DNA of 64,000 nt from Streptomyces globosus (GTDB taxonomy: Bacteria > Actinomycetota > Actinomycetes > Streptomycetales > Streptomycetaceae). The notes under the pieces were generated by a model. It worked only from the letters and a program-made list of their open reading frames with translations. It was not told the DNA's origin and did not search any database. A program made the position numbers and the translations under genes. The stretch is from assembly GCF_003325375.1 (NCBI RefSeq), contig NZ_CP030862.1:1057501-1121500 (forward strand). The letters are read 5' to 3'. This document shows positions 25,358 to 33,615 of the stretch, one piece after another (position 1 is the first letter of the stretch; every line of letters starts with the position of its first letter).

Positions 25358-26554
25358 TTACGCCGAGGCCAGCCACATGTCGGGGCCGAAGACCTCGTAG
25401 TGGATGTCCGCGGCCGGCACGCCCTTGGCCAGGAGCTGCTCCCGTACGGCCCGCATGAAGGGCAGCGGCCCGCACAGGTAGGCGGTCGTGCCCGGGGCGA
25501 CCTCGACGTCCGCCAGGTCCATGCGGCCCTCGGCGTCGCCGGGTTCGGCGCCGGCCTCGTACCAGAAGCGGGCCGTGGCGTCGGTCAGCTTCAACGCGAG
25601 GGCGCGGTGGTCGGAGCGCAGTGCGTGGTCCGCGGGGGAGCGGTCGGCGTGCAGGACGATGACGGGCGCCGTGCGGCCGCTCTCCGCGAGGTGCTCCAGC
25701 ATCGACAGCATCGGGGTGCAGCCGATCCCGGCCGACGCGAGCAGCACGGGCGCGTCGGAGTCCTGCAGGACGAGGTCGCCGTACGGGGGCGAGACGCGCA
25801 GGACGTCGCCGACGGTGACCCGGTCGTGGAGGTGGTTGGAGACCTCGCCGTCGGGGCCGGCGGCGGCCGCGCCGCGGATCCGCTTCACGGTGATGGCGCG
25901 GGTCGGCGAGCCGGGGGCGCCCGTCAGGCTGTACTGGCGGATCTGGCGGGCCCCGTCGGGGAGTTCGACCTGCACGGAGACGTACTGGCCGGGCTTGGCG
26001 GCGGGGACGGGGGAGCCGTCGGCGGGGGCGAGGTGGAAGGTGGTGCAGTCCGCGGTCTCCTCGATGCGGGCGGTGACCTGCCAGGGGCGCCAGACGTCGC
26101 CGGCGGCGACCTGCTGTTCGGCGTAGAGCCGCTCCTCGATGGCGCACAGGGCGTTCGCCATCAGCCAGTACACCTCGTCCCAGGCCTCGGCGACCTCCGG
26201 GGTGACGGCGTCGCCGAGGATCTCGGCGATCGCCTCGAAGAGGTGCTTGTGGACGACGGGGTACTGCTCGCGGGTGACGCCCAGCGAGGCGTGCTTGTGC
26301 GCGATGCGGCTCAGCATCGCGTCCGGGCGGGTGCCCGGGTGGGCGAGGAGGTGGCCCGCGAAGGCGGCTATGGAGCCGGCGAGGGCCTGCTTCTGCACGC
26401 CGGCGGCCTGGTTGCCGCGGTTGAACAGGTCGCGCAGCAGCTCGGGGTGGGCCGCGAAGAGCTTCGTGTAGAAGAGCTCCGCGATGTCGCCGACGGCCGC
26501 TCCCACGGCGGGCAGGGTGGCGCGGACGGTCTCGGCCGACTTCTCGGACAGCAT
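25358..26554 (-). CDS. hmp: Flavohaemoglobin (nitric oxide dioxygenase)
   Basis: A 398-residue cytoplasmic NO dioxygenase that turns NO and O2 into nitrate using NAD(P)H. The N-terminal globin domain (1-140) has the haem-pocket Phe and Gln region and a proximal-His segment (AHKHASLGVTREQYPVVHKHL). An FAD domain follows (RQYSLTG near 225), and an NAD domain has ASAGIGCTPMLSMLEHLA and AYLCGPLPFMRAV. ATG at 26554 is chosen because MLSEKSAETVRATLPAVG is the usual globin start; the frame extends upstream. A palindromic NsrR-type operator lies about 50 bp upstream, and nsrR is the next gene. Confidence 0.95.
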   Translation of the reverse strand: MLSEKSAETVRATLPAVGAAVGDIAELFYTKLFAAHPELLRDLFNRGNQAAGVQKQALAGSIAAFAGHLLAHPGTRPDAMLSRIAHKHASLGVTREQYPVVHKHLFEAIAEILGDAVTPEVAEAWDEVYWLMANALCAIEERLYAEQQVAAGDVWRPWQVTARIEETADCTTFHLAPADGSPVPAAKPGQYVSVQVELPDGARQIRQYSLTGAPGSPTRAITVKRIRGAAAAGPDGEVSNHLHDRVTVGDVLRVSPPYGDLVLQDSDAPVLLASAGIGCTPMLSMLEHLAESGRTAPVIVLHADRSPADHALRSDHRALALKLTDATARFWYEAGAEPGDAEGRMDLADVEVAPGTTAYLCGPLPFMRAVREQLLAKGVPAADIHYEVFGPDMWLASA

Positions 26555-26600
26555 CGGTACTCCTCGCGTGCGTGCGGTGGTGCGCCTGGTGGCTACGGGT

Positions 26601-26623
26601 AATGGGTATTTCGGATGCAAGTT
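26601..26623. promoter_or_regulatory. NsrR-type operator upstream of hmp
   Basis: The 23-bp interrupted palindrome has AATGGGTAT and ATGCAAGTT half-sites separated by five bases. The same layout occurs upstream of nsrR. Confidence 0.75.
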
Positions 26624-26668
26624 TTACGGCGTGCGGGGCCGGTGCGAAGCGGCCGTCCGGCCCGGGGG

Positions 26669-27148
26669 TCAGGGACCTTCGGCCCGCCCTCCCGGGGGCC
26701 CGCCGTCCGCCGGTCCGCCGCGGCCCGAGATGCCGAGCAGCAGCGGGCCTGTCGGTGCCGCGACCATCTCCTCCACCGTCAGCGGGTCCAGGGCGGCGAA
26801 GAACGCCTCCTGCGCCCGGCGCAGGGCGCCCCGCAGGACGCACGCGCCGCGCAGCGGGCAGGGGGTCTCGCCGTCGCAGTCCACGACGTCGCCGGCGCCC
26901 TCCAGTTCGCGGACCACGCCGCCCACCGAGGCGGCCCGGCCGGCCGCGGTCAGCGCCAGGCCGCCGCCGCGGCCGCGGCGCGCCTCGACCAGGCCGAGGC
27001 GGCGCAGCCGTGCGACGACCTTGGCGGTGTGGGTGTACGGGACCTCCATCACCGCCGCGACGTCGCGCGTGGTGGGCAGGTCCCCCTCGGCGACGGCCAG
27101 GCGCATCAGGACGCGCAGGGCCAGGTCCGTGAATCGGGTCAGGCGCAT
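26669..27148 (-). CDS. nsrR: Rrf2-family NO-sensing repressor NsrR
   Basis: A 159-residue Rrf2 regulator. The N-terminal winged helix is MRLTRFTDLALRVLMRLAVAEGDLPTTRDVAAVMEVPYTHTAKVVARLRRLGLVEARRGRGGGLAL. Three cysteines in CDGETPCPLRGAC (C-x5-C-x5-C) match the [4Fe-4S] ligands of Streptomyces NsrR. NO destroys the cluster and relieves repression. The C-terminus has a Gly/Pro-rich tail (GRGGPADGGPPGGRAEGP). It is upstream of hmp on the same strand, with operators before both genes, so it is probably an autoregulated NO-response module. Confidence 0.95.
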   Translation of the reverse strand: MRLTRFTDLALRVLMRLAVAEGDLPTTRDVAAVMEVPYTHTAKVVARLRRLGLVEARRGRGGGLALTAAGRAASVGGVVRELEGAGDVVDCDGETPCPLRGACVLRGALRRAQEAFFAALDPLTVEEMVAAPTGPLLLGISGRGGPADGGPPGGRAEGP

Positions 27149-27164
27149 GCCCGCACCCTAGGAA

Positions 27165-27187
27165 AACTGGTATCCGTCATGCAAATT
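27165..27187. promoter_or_regulatory. NsrR-type operator upstream of nsrR
   Basis: AACTGGTAT and ATGCAAATT half-sites are separated by five bases, 17 bp upstream of the nsrR ATG. It is a close relative of the hmp site. Confidence 0.78.
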
Positions 27188-27335
27188 TCACACCGGCCCG
27201 CGGGGCGCCGAGGCGAACCGGAGAGGGTGCCCGCCACTCCGACGGAGTAGTCCCACTCTTTTGTGTAATGGTCCCACCACCGTGTGTGCTGAAAGGCTTC
27301 TGCCGCAGATCCGTGGAGTGAGCGAGAGGAAGCAC

Positions 27336-28742
27336 ATGTCGGTGCAGGCGGGTTCCGGAACCGAGGCCGCGACTCCCCAGCGGAGTCTCGCCCCGTCGGC
27401 CGCGCGGAACTTGGCAACCACGACCAAGTCCGTGCCGCAGATGCAGGAGATCACCTCCCGGTGGCTCCTGAAGATGCTCCCCTGGGTGTCCGTGCAGGGC
27501 GGCACCTACCGGGTCAACCGCCGCCTGAGCTACTCGGTGGGCGACGGGCGCGTGGAGTTCGTCAAGACCGGGTCCCGGGTCGAGGTCATCCCCGCCGAGC
27601 TCGCCGAGCTCCCCCTGCTGCGCACGTACGAGGACGAGGACGTCCTGGCCGAGCTCGCCCAGCGGTGCCGCCAGGTCGACTTCGAGGCCGGGCAGGAGCT
27701 GACCTCCTTCGGCAGCGCCGCCGACCGGGTCTTCCTGCTCGCCCACGGCCGCGTCGAGCAGATCGGCCCCGGCCCGTACGGCGAGGACGCGGTCCTGCGG
27801 ACCGTCGCCGACGGCGCCTACTTCGGCGACGACTGCCTCGTCGACGACGACGCGATCTGGGAGTACACGGCCCGCGCCGTCACCTCCGGCACCGCGCTCG
27901 TCCTGTCCGCCCAGGACTTCCGGATGCTCGCCGACCGCGCCGACTCGCTCCGCGCGCACGTGGACGCCGTACGCTCCGCGCCCGGCCGGCACACCAACGA
28001 CTACGGCGAGGCCGCCATCGACCTCTCCGCCGGCCACCGCGGCGAGCCCACCCTGCCCGGCACGTTCGTCGACTACGAGGCCCGCCCCCGCGAGTACGAG
28101 CTGTCCCTCGCGCAAACGGTCCTGCGGGTCCACACCCGCGTCGCCGACCTCTACAACCACCCGATGAACCAGACCGAGCAGCAGCTGCGGCTGACGGTCG
28201 AGGCGCTGCGCGAGCGCCAGGAGCACGAGATGGTCAACAACCCGGAGTTCGGGCTGCTCCACAACGCCGAGTACGACCAGCGCATCCAGCCGTACGGCGG
28301 CGCGCCCACCCCCGACGACATGGACCGGCTGCTCAGCATGCGGCGCGGCTCCCGGCTCTTCCTCGCCCACCCCGAGGCCATCGCCGCCTTCGGCCGCGAG
28401 TGCAACAGGCGCGGCCTGTACCCGGACACGGTCGACGTCGAGGGGACCCGCGTGATGACCTGGCGCGGCGTGCCGATCTTCCCCTGCAACAAGATCCCGA
28501 TCAGCGACGCCCGCACCACGTCCATCCTGTGCATGCGCACCGGCGAGGAGGAGTCCGGCGTCGTCGGCCTGCACCAGCCGGGCATCCCGGACGAGATCGA
28601 GCCGAGCACGTCCGTGCGCTTCATGGGCATCAGCGAGCAGGCGATCATCTCGTACCTGGTCACGGCCTACTTCTCCGCGGCGGTGCTCGTGCCGGACGCG
28701 CTCGGCGTCCTGGAGAACGTCGAGATCGCCCGCCGCGCCTGA
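27336..28742 (+). CDS. Family 2B encapsulin shell protein with cyclic-nucleotide-binding-like insertion
   Basis: A 468-residue HK97-fold shell protein that should self-assemble into a protein nanocompartment. The N-terminal arm ([47 protein letters not shown]) is typical of family 2 encapsulins. A cNMP-binding-like domain spans about 92-205 ([31 protein letters not shown]...YFGDD). The P/E-loop and A-domain parts follow ([49 protein letters not shown]). ATG at 27336 has AGAGGAAG upstream. It is followed 36 bp later by its probable cargo, a polyprenyl synthase. Confidence 0.9.
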   Translation: MSVQAGSGTEAATPQRSLAPSAARNLATTTKSVPQMQEITSRWLLKMLPWVSVQGGTYRVNRRLSYSVGDGRVEFVKTGSRVEVIPAELAELPLLRTYEDEDVLAELAQRCRQVDFEAGQELTSFGSAADRVFLLAHGRVEQIGPGPYGEDAVLRTVADGAYFGDDCLVDDDAIWEYTARAVTSGTALVLSAQDFRMLADRADSLRAHVDAVRSAPGRHTNDYGEAAIDLSAGHRGEPTLPGTFVDYEARPREYELSLAQTVLRVHTRVADLYNHPMNQTEQQLRLTVEALRERQEHEMVNNPEFGLLHNAEYDQRIQPYGGAPTPDDMDRLLSMRRGSRLFLAHPEAIAAFGRECNRRGLYPDTVDVEGTRVMTWRGVPIFPCNKIPISDARTTSILCMRTGEEESGVVGLHQPGIPDEIEPSTSVRFMGISEQAIISYLVTAYFSAAVLVPDALGVLENVEIARRA

Positions 28743-28778
28743 GCGGCGTGGCGGCGAGTACCGGGGAGGGGGGCACCC

Positions 28779-29843
28779 ATGGGCACCACTGAGGCGGTCG
28801 CGGCCGGCGAGGGGCAGGAGGCCGCGGCCCTGCTGGAGCAGGCGAGGGGCGCGGTCGACCCGCTGCTGCGCCGCGCGGTCGGGAGCCTGCCCGGCTCGAT
28901 GCGGCGCGTGGCGATGTACCACTTCGGCTGGGAGGCCGCGGACGGCACCGCGGCGGCGGGCGGTGCGGGCAAGGCCATCCGGCCGGCCCTGGTGCTCGCC
29001 GCGGCGCGTGCCCTCGCCGGGCCGGACGGCGCGGCCGCGGCCGACGCGTCCGACGCGGCGGTCCGCGCGGCGGTCGCCGTCGAACTGGCCCACAACTTCA
29101 CGCTGCTGCACGACGACGTCATCGACCGGGACGCCACGCGCCGCGGACGGCCGACGGCCTGGACGGTGTTCGGGACCGCGGACGCGATCATCACCGGCGA
29201 CGCGATGATGGCGCTCGCCCTGCGGCTGCTCGCGGAGGACCCGCACCCCGCCTCCGCGGCGGCCGCTGCCCGCCTCGCGGCCTGCATCGTCGAGCTGTGC
29301 GCCGGGCAGCAGGCCGACTGCGCCTTCGAGCAGCGGCCGCAGGTCCCGCTGGAGGAGTGCCTGGTCATGGCGACGGCCAAGACCGGGGCCCTGCTCGGCT
29401 GCTCCTGCGCGCTCGGCGCCCTGTACGCGGGCGCCGGGGAGGACGAGGTCGAGGCGATGAACGCCTTCGGCCGCGAGGCCGGACTGGCCTTCCAGCTGAT
29501 CGACGACCTGATCGGCATCTGGGGCGACCCCGGGCACACCGGCAAGCCCGCCGGCGCCGACCTGCTCGCCCGCAAGAAGTCCCTCCCCGTCGTGGCCGCC
29601 CTGACCTCGGGCACCGAGGCGGGCGAGGAGCTCGCCGCCCTGTACGCGGGCCCGATGGAGGGGGAGGACGTACGCCGCGCCGCCGACGCGGTGGAGCGGG
29701 CCGGCGGGCGGGACTGGGCGCAGGCCCATGCCGCCGACCGGATGGGCCGGGCGGTGCAGCAGCTGTCGCGGGCCGTTCCCGACCTGGGGGCGGCGGGAGG
29801 GCTGCTGGCGCTGGCGGAGTTCGTCACGCGCCGTACCCGCTGA
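28779..29843 (+). CDS. Polyprenyl diphosphate synthase, probable encapsulin cargo
   Basis: A 354-residue all-helical isoprenyl chain synthase of the trans-prenyltransferase family, making a linear prenyl diphosphate from IPP and an allylic primer. The first Asp motif is HDDVIDRDATRRG (112-116) and the second is QLIDDLIGIWGD (near 243). GKAIRPALVLAAARAL matches the substrate-binding GKxxR region. The about 25 N-terminal residues before the fold may serve as a targeting region. It directly follows the encapsulin gene and ends at a strong terminator. The chain length is unpredictable from sequence. No terpene cyclase or methyltransferase is adjacent, unlike the 2-methylisoborneol-type loci. Confidence 0.9.
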   Translation: MGTTEAVAAGEGQEAAALLEQARGAVDPLLRRAVGSLPGSMRRVAMYHFGWEAADGTAAAGGAGKAIRPALVLAAARALAGPDGAAAADASDAAVRAAVAVELAHNFTLLHDDVIDRDATRRGRPTAWTVFGTADAIITGDAMMALALRLLAEDPHPASAAAAARLAACIVELCAGQQADCAFEQRPQVPLEECLVMATAKTGALLGCSCALGALYAGAGEDEVEAMNAFGREAGLAFQLIDDLIGIWGDPGHTGKPAGADLLARKKSLPVVAALTSGTEAGEELAALYAGPMEGEDVRRAADAVERAGGRDWAQAHAADRMGRAVQQLSRAVPDLGAAGGLLALAEFVTRRTR

Positions 29844-29855
29844 GCGGGCGGGCGC

Positions 29856-29896
29856 AAGCCCTGTTCCGGCACTGCATGGTGCCGGAACAGGGCTTT
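29856..29896. terminator. Strong terminator after the encapsulin operon
   Basis: A 17-bp perfect stem, AAGCCCTGTTCCGGCAC and complement, with a 6-nt loop TGCATG and a short T run begins 13 bp after the synthase stop. Confidence 0.9.
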
Positions 29897-29961
29897 CCGG
29901 CGTGGGGGCCCAACTCTAGGATCGCTTGCGTTTGTCGATACGCGGCTGAAGGGTGTGCCCA

Positions 29962-30582
29962 GTGGTTCTGGAGATACGGCAGGCGGACGGGACGGACCGC
30001 GACGCGGTGGCGCGGCTGCTCGACGAGGCCTTCCGCGACGACCCGGTGAGCTGCTGGGTCTTCCCCGACGCCGCGCACCGGGCCGCCGTGCACGGGAAGT
30101 TCCTCGGCGTTTTCGTGGACGTCGCCCTCGCCGAGGGGCGGATCGACTACGCGGCCGACGGGTCCGCCGCCGCACTGTGGCTGCGCGTCCCGGCGGGCGC
30201 CCCCGAGGACGGTGGGCCCGAAGGCGACGTGCCGGCCCTGATGCGCGCCGTCGCCGACCCGGACAACGAGCGGTGCGAGCTGGTCGGCCGGCTGACCGGC
30301 GCCGTGCACCCGACGTCCGAGGAGCACGAGTACCTGCTGATGATCGCGGTCTCCCCGGACCGGCAGGGCGAGGGCCTGGGCACCGCCCTGATGCGGCCGG
30401 TGCTGGAGCGGTGCGACCGGGAGGGCGTGCCCGCGTACCTGGAGGCGAGCAGCGAGCGCAGCCGGCGGCTGTACGAGCGGCTCGGCTGGGAGTTCACGGG
30501 CGAGGCGGTGAGCCTGCCGGACGGGCCACTGATGTGGCCGATGTGGCGCAAGCCCCACCCGGTCGCCGAGCCTGGCGCCTGA
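29962..30582 (+). CDS. GNAT-family N-acetyltransferase
   Basis: A 206-residue acetyl-CoA-dependent acyltransferase. The CoA-binding motif A is IAVSPDRQGEGLGTALMRPVLERCDREGVPAYLEASSERSRRLYERLGWEFTGEAVSLPDGP. The first half (DAVARLLDEAFRDDPVSCWVFPDAAHR) is the usual GNAT N-terminus. GTG at 29962 is chosen because GAAGGG lies about 8 bp upstream; GTG at 29953 is also in frame. It stands alone between two terminators, so it is monocistronic. The acceptor is unknown; small amines or peptides are possible. Confidence 0.85.
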   Translation: MVLEIRQADGTDRDAVARLLDEAFRDDPVSCWVFPDAAHRAAVHGKFLGVFVDVALAEGRIDYAADGSAAALWLRVPAGAPEDGGPEGDVPALMRAVADPDNERCELVGRLTGAVHPTSEEHEYLLMIAVSPDRQGEGLGTALMRPVLERCDREGVPAYLEASSERSRRLYERLGWEFTGEAVSLPDGPLMWPMWRKPHPVAEPGA

Positions 30583-30622
30583 CGCCGGGGCTGTACGCGG
30601 CGCACGCAGCACGGAGCGCGCG

Positions 30623-30658
30623 GGGCCCCGCCCCCGGACGATTCCGGGGGCGGGGCCC
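30623..30658. terminator. Bidirectional terminator between the GNAT and snapalysin genes
   Basis: A 16-bp perfect stem, GGGCCCCGCCCCCGGA and complement, with a CGAT loop lies between convergent genes. Confidence 0.85.
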
Positions 30659-30688
30659 GTGTTCACCGCGCCCTGTGCAGGGGGAGGC

Positions 30689-31354
30689 TCAGCCCTTGGC
30701 GTCCAGGCCGGACGCCGCGAAGCCGTTGGCCCACAGCTGGTTCACCCGGGCCCGCTCGGCGCTGTTCGGGGTCGCGTTGGTGCAGGAGGTGCCGGGGCCG
30801 CCGCCCGACATCAGCTCGGAGCAGGGGCCCGAGTAGTGGTCGGGCAGCCCCAGCACGTGGCCCGTCTCGTGCGAGGTCACGCGCGTGGAGTTGTACTGCT
30901 GGTTCTGCCGGTAGTCGAGGAAGATGTAGCCGCGGCCGTGCCCGTCCGTGCTCGCGTACGAGCCGCGCGGGTCGTTGCCCTCGCGGTAGGAGAAGCTGCC
31001 GCCGGAGGAGACCTCCTGGAGGCGGACGTTCGTCACCGAGCTGTTCCAGATCTGCGTGGAGCGGGCGATCTGGGTGCGGAAGCTCGGCGCGTAGCGGGTG
31101 TTGTACGTGACCGTGACCACGGCGGCGCCGGGGTTCGCGGCCCGCTGCTCGGCCACCGAGCGCTGCACGGCCTCGAAGAAGGCCTTGGTGGCGGCCTGGT
31201 TCTCCTGCGAGCGCTCGTAGGCGGCGTACGTCGCGGCGCTGCCGGCGGGGACGGGGGCGGCGCCCGCGCTGGGGACGACGCCGAGCGCGGTGGCGAGGCC
31301 GAGGCCGGCGGCGGCTGCCAGCAGGGTCTTGCGGGATATGCGGGAGTGGCGCAT
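30689..31354 (-). CDS. snpA: Secreted snapalysin-family zinc metalloprotease
   Basis: A 221-residue small extracellular neutral protease of the M7 family. The N-terminus has a basic segment and hydrophobic core ending in AxA ([37 protein letters not shown]), a Sec or Tat-like signal. A short propeptide follows. The zinc site is [16 protein letters not shown], the extended HExxHxxGxxD form that defines snapalysin. Cys pairs near [14 protein letters not shown] are conserved. It is divergent from a LysR gene and should be activated by it, as for the mprA/mprR pair. A CGATAG/CTATCG palindrome lies in the shared promoter. Confidence 0.93.
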   Translation of the reverse strand: MRHSRISRKTLLAAAAGLGLATALGVVPSAGAAPVPAGSAATYAAYERSQENQAATKAFFEAVQRSVAEQRAANPGAAVVTVTYNTRYAPSFRTQIARSTQIWNSSVTNVRLQEVSSGGSFSYREGNDPRGSYASTDGHGRGYIFLDYRQNQQYNSTRVTSHETGHVLGLPDHYSGPCSELMSGGGPGTSCTNATPNSAERARVNQLWANGFAASGLDAKG

Positions 31355-31447
31355 GTGGGGTGCTCCTACTCGAAATCCGGTGGGGGGTGGGTTGTTCGGT
31401 ACCGGAGTCTGCGGGAGCATGCGGGGCCCGCGGATGATGTCAGCCCC

Positions 31448-31466
31448 CGATAGCACCGTCCTATCG
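31448..31466. promoter_or_regulatory. LysR-type operator in the snapalysin / LysR promoter region
   Basis: A perfect inverted repeat CGATAG-N7-CTATCG contains a T-N11-A core. It lies between the divergent protease gene and its regulator. Confidence 0.65.
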
Positions 31467-31561
31467 CAAGGTTTCGGCGAGTCGACTTCCGTGAGAATGG
31501 CGGGATTCGAGGGGGTATCAGTGGCTGGTGAAGTGCGCCGCGGCCGACCTACCCTCGGTCC

Positions 31562-32497
31562 ATGGAGCTCGAGGTGAGGCACCTGCGCGCGCTCTGCGCC
31601 ATCGCCGACGCCGGCAGCCTGCACAAGGCCGCCCGGCAGCTCGGTGTGAGCCAGCCCTCCCTGACCACTCAGCTGCGCCGCATCGAACGCGCCCTGGACG
31701 GCGAGCTGTTCCTGCGCGAGCGCACCGGCTGCCGGCCCACCCCCTTCGGGCGCAGCGTCCTCGGCCGCGCCCGCCCCCTGCTCGACGGGATGGCCGCCCT
31801 CGTCGCCGAGGCCCGCGCGATGGCGAGCGGCCCGCGGCTCCGCCTCGGCTCCACCGCCAGCCGCGCCCTGCCGGGGTGGCTGCGCCGGCTGCACCGCCGG
31901 TGGCCCGACACCGAGACCTCCCTGTTCGTCGACGTCTCGCCCAACGCCCTGCTGCGGATGGTCGCTTCGGGCCAGCTGGACGTCGCGTTCGTGCACGAGG
32001 TGGAGGGCAGCCCGCTGCGGGTCCCGCCGGGGCTGGAGTTACGGGTCCTCGTGGAGCGGGAGCCGCAGTTCGTCTCGATGTCCCCGGACCATCCCGCGGC
32101 CCGCCGGGGCGTGGTCGACCTGCAGGACCTGGCCGGCGACCGGTGGACCGTCGACCCCTCCGTCGACGGCGAATGGGACGGCCTGCGCCGGGTGTTCGCC
32201 GCCGCCGGCCTCGACCCGCCCGTGCTGCACGCCGACTACCACACCGCCTCCTCGCTGATCGTCTCCGGCGAGGCCGTCGCCCCCTGCCAGCCCACCTCCG
32301 GGCCCCGCGCCGACATGGCCATCCGCCCGCTGGCCGGGGACCCCCTCGCCGTGCGCCTGCTGCTGGCGACGCGGCCGGGCGAACACCCCGAGGCCTTCGA
32401 GGACCTCCGCGCCGCCTACCTGGAGGCGGCCCACACCTCACCCGCGTACCGGGCCTGGCTGCGCCGCCACGCGAGCCCGCTGCTCGCCGCCTCGTAG
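31562..32497 (+). CDS. LysR-family regulator of the adjacent snapalysin gene
   Basis: A 311-residue LysR regulator. The N-terminal HTH reads [63 protein letters not shown]. The rest is the two-lobed effector-binding domain ([37 protein letters not shown]). It is divergent from the secreted protease, the same arrangement as mprR/snpR with mprA/snpA, so it probably activates protease expression and represses itself. It starts at ATG with no strong ribosome site within the promoter-proximal leader. A 215-bp gap with long C and G runs follows before the next promoter. Confidence 0.9.
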   Translation: MELEVRHLRALCAIADAGSLHKAARQLGVSQPSLTTQLRRIERALDGELFLRERTGCRPTPFGRSVLGRARPLLDGMAALVAEARAMASGPRLRLGSTASRALPGWLRRLHRRWPDTETSLFVDVSPNALLRMVASGQLDVAFVHEVEGSPLRVPPGLELRVLVEREPQFVSMSPDHPAARRGVVDLQDLAGDRWTVDPSVDGEWDGLRRVFAAAGLDPPVLHADYHTASSLIVSGEAVAPCQPTSGPRADMAIRPLAGDPLAVRLLLATRPGEHPEAFEDLRAAYLEAAHTSPAYRAWLRRHASPLLAAS

Positions 32498-32624
32498 CCG
32501 CGGCCGCGCCCCCCCCCGCTTCTCCGCCGGTCCGCCGCCCGGCCCCCTGCCCGGCCGCCTCCCGGCCGCCTCCCGGGCCGTCCCTCGCCGCGCCCTCTCC
32601 ATGCCCGCTCCCGCGCGGCCGCCC

Positions 32625-32673
32625 TTGACTTCGACAAGCCGCGATATATCGTGTTAGAAAGAAGACGCGATAT
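32625..32673 (+). promoter_or_regulatory. Promoter and PadR-type operator of the DUF4097/PadR operon
   Basis: TTGACT at 32625 is a good -35 box with a TATCGT-like -10 near 32647. A 9-bp inverted repeat (ATATCGTGT at 32646-32654 and ACGCGATAT at 32665-32673) overlaps the likely start of transcription. It includes the palindrome CGATATATCG. It is a plausible autoregulatory site for the PadR protein. Confidence 0.6.
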
Positions 32674-32711
32674 GTTGCGTGCCGTCGTATGTGCCGAGGA
32701 GGGCCAGCACC

Positions 32712-33614
32712 ATGGCAGAGCAGAAGACGTGGTCGGTGGGGGAGCCGCAGAAGATCGCCTTCGACGCCCCGGTGGCCGAGCTGCGGGTCCGCATCGCCGG
32801 CGGAACGGTCAACGTCGTCGCCGACGAGGGCCCGGCCCGCCTGGAAGTCGCCGCGGTCGACGGCCCGCCCCTGTATGTCGTCCAGGAGGACGGCATCCTC
32901 ACCGTCTCCTACGAGGACCTGCCCTGGAACGGGGCCCAGGGCCTGCGCGAGTGGTTCGAGAGCAAGCCGTGGAAGGCCTGGTCCGGCCCCGCCGAGGGCC
33001 GCAAGGCCTGGGAGCGCAGCGCCACCGCCACGCTCACCGTCCCGGCCGGCACCCGGGTCCGCGTCGTCGCGCTCGGCGCGGGCGCCGTCGTCTCCGGCAT
33101 CACCGGGGGCGTGGACGCCAACACCGTCTCCGGCGACCTGACGCTGGTCCGGCTCTCCGGCGCGGTCAAGGCGCACACCGTCTCCGGGAGCGTGGAGGCC
33201 CAGTCCGTCACCGGCGAGCTCGGCTTCCGCACCGTCTCCGGCGGCCTCACCGTGGTCGACGGCGCCGCCGGGCGCGTACGGGCCGACTCGGTCAGCGGCG
33301 ACATGCTGATCGACCTGGACCCCGCCGGCAGCATCGACGTCGCGCTCAACTCCGTCTCCGGGCAGGTCGCGGTCCGCCTGCCGCACCCCGCGGACGCCCG
33401 CGTCGAGGCCAACACCGCCACCGGCGGCATCTCCAACGGCTTCGAGGAGCTCCACGTATCCGGCCAGATGGGCGCCAAGCGCATCACCGGGAAGCTGGGA
33501 GCGGGCAGCGGAAGCCTGCGCGCCACCACCGTCTCCGGCTCCATCGCCCTGCTGCGCCGCCCGGCCGGGGACGCGCCGGCCGCCCCCCTCGCGCTCGACA
33601 AGAAGGTGCTCTGA
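32712..33614 (+). CDS. DUF4097-like beta-helical protein
   Basis: A 300-residue protein. After a short N-terminal region it consists of repeated short beta strands of the form ANTVSGDLTL / AHTVSGSVEA / FRTVSGGLTV / ADSVSGDMLI / LNSVSGQVAV / ATTVSGSIAL. This is the adhesin-like (DUF4097/DUF2807) right-handed beta solenoid found in many actinobacteria. It has no signal peptide or membrane segment, so it is probably cytoplasmic. The ATG follows GAGGAGGGCC. It lies 1 bp upstream of a PadR gene and shares its operator. The function is unknown; an envelope-stress sensing role has been suggested for relatives. Confidence 0.75.
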   Translation: MAEQKTWSVGEPQKIAFDAPVAELRVRIAGGTVNVVADEGPARLEVAAVDGPPLYVVQEDGILTVSYEDLPWNGAQGLREWFESKPWKAWSGPAEGRKAWERSATATLTVPAGTRVRVVALGAGAVVSGITGGVDANTVSGDLTLVRLSGAVKAHTVSGSVEAQSVTGELGFRTVSGGLTVVDGAAGRVRADSVSGDMLIDLDPAGSIDVALNSVSGQVAVRLPHPADARVEANTATGGISNGFEELHVSGQMGAKRITGKLGAGSGSLRATTVSGSIALLRRPAGDAPAAPLALDKKVL

Positions 33615-33615
33615 C

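Noticed and set aside
27177..29729. Very long minus-strand open frame opposite the encapsulin operon
   Set aside because: It is antisense to two clearly recognised genes, is Gly/Ala/Val/Arg-rich without motifs, and is the usual GC-rich shadow of codon bias.
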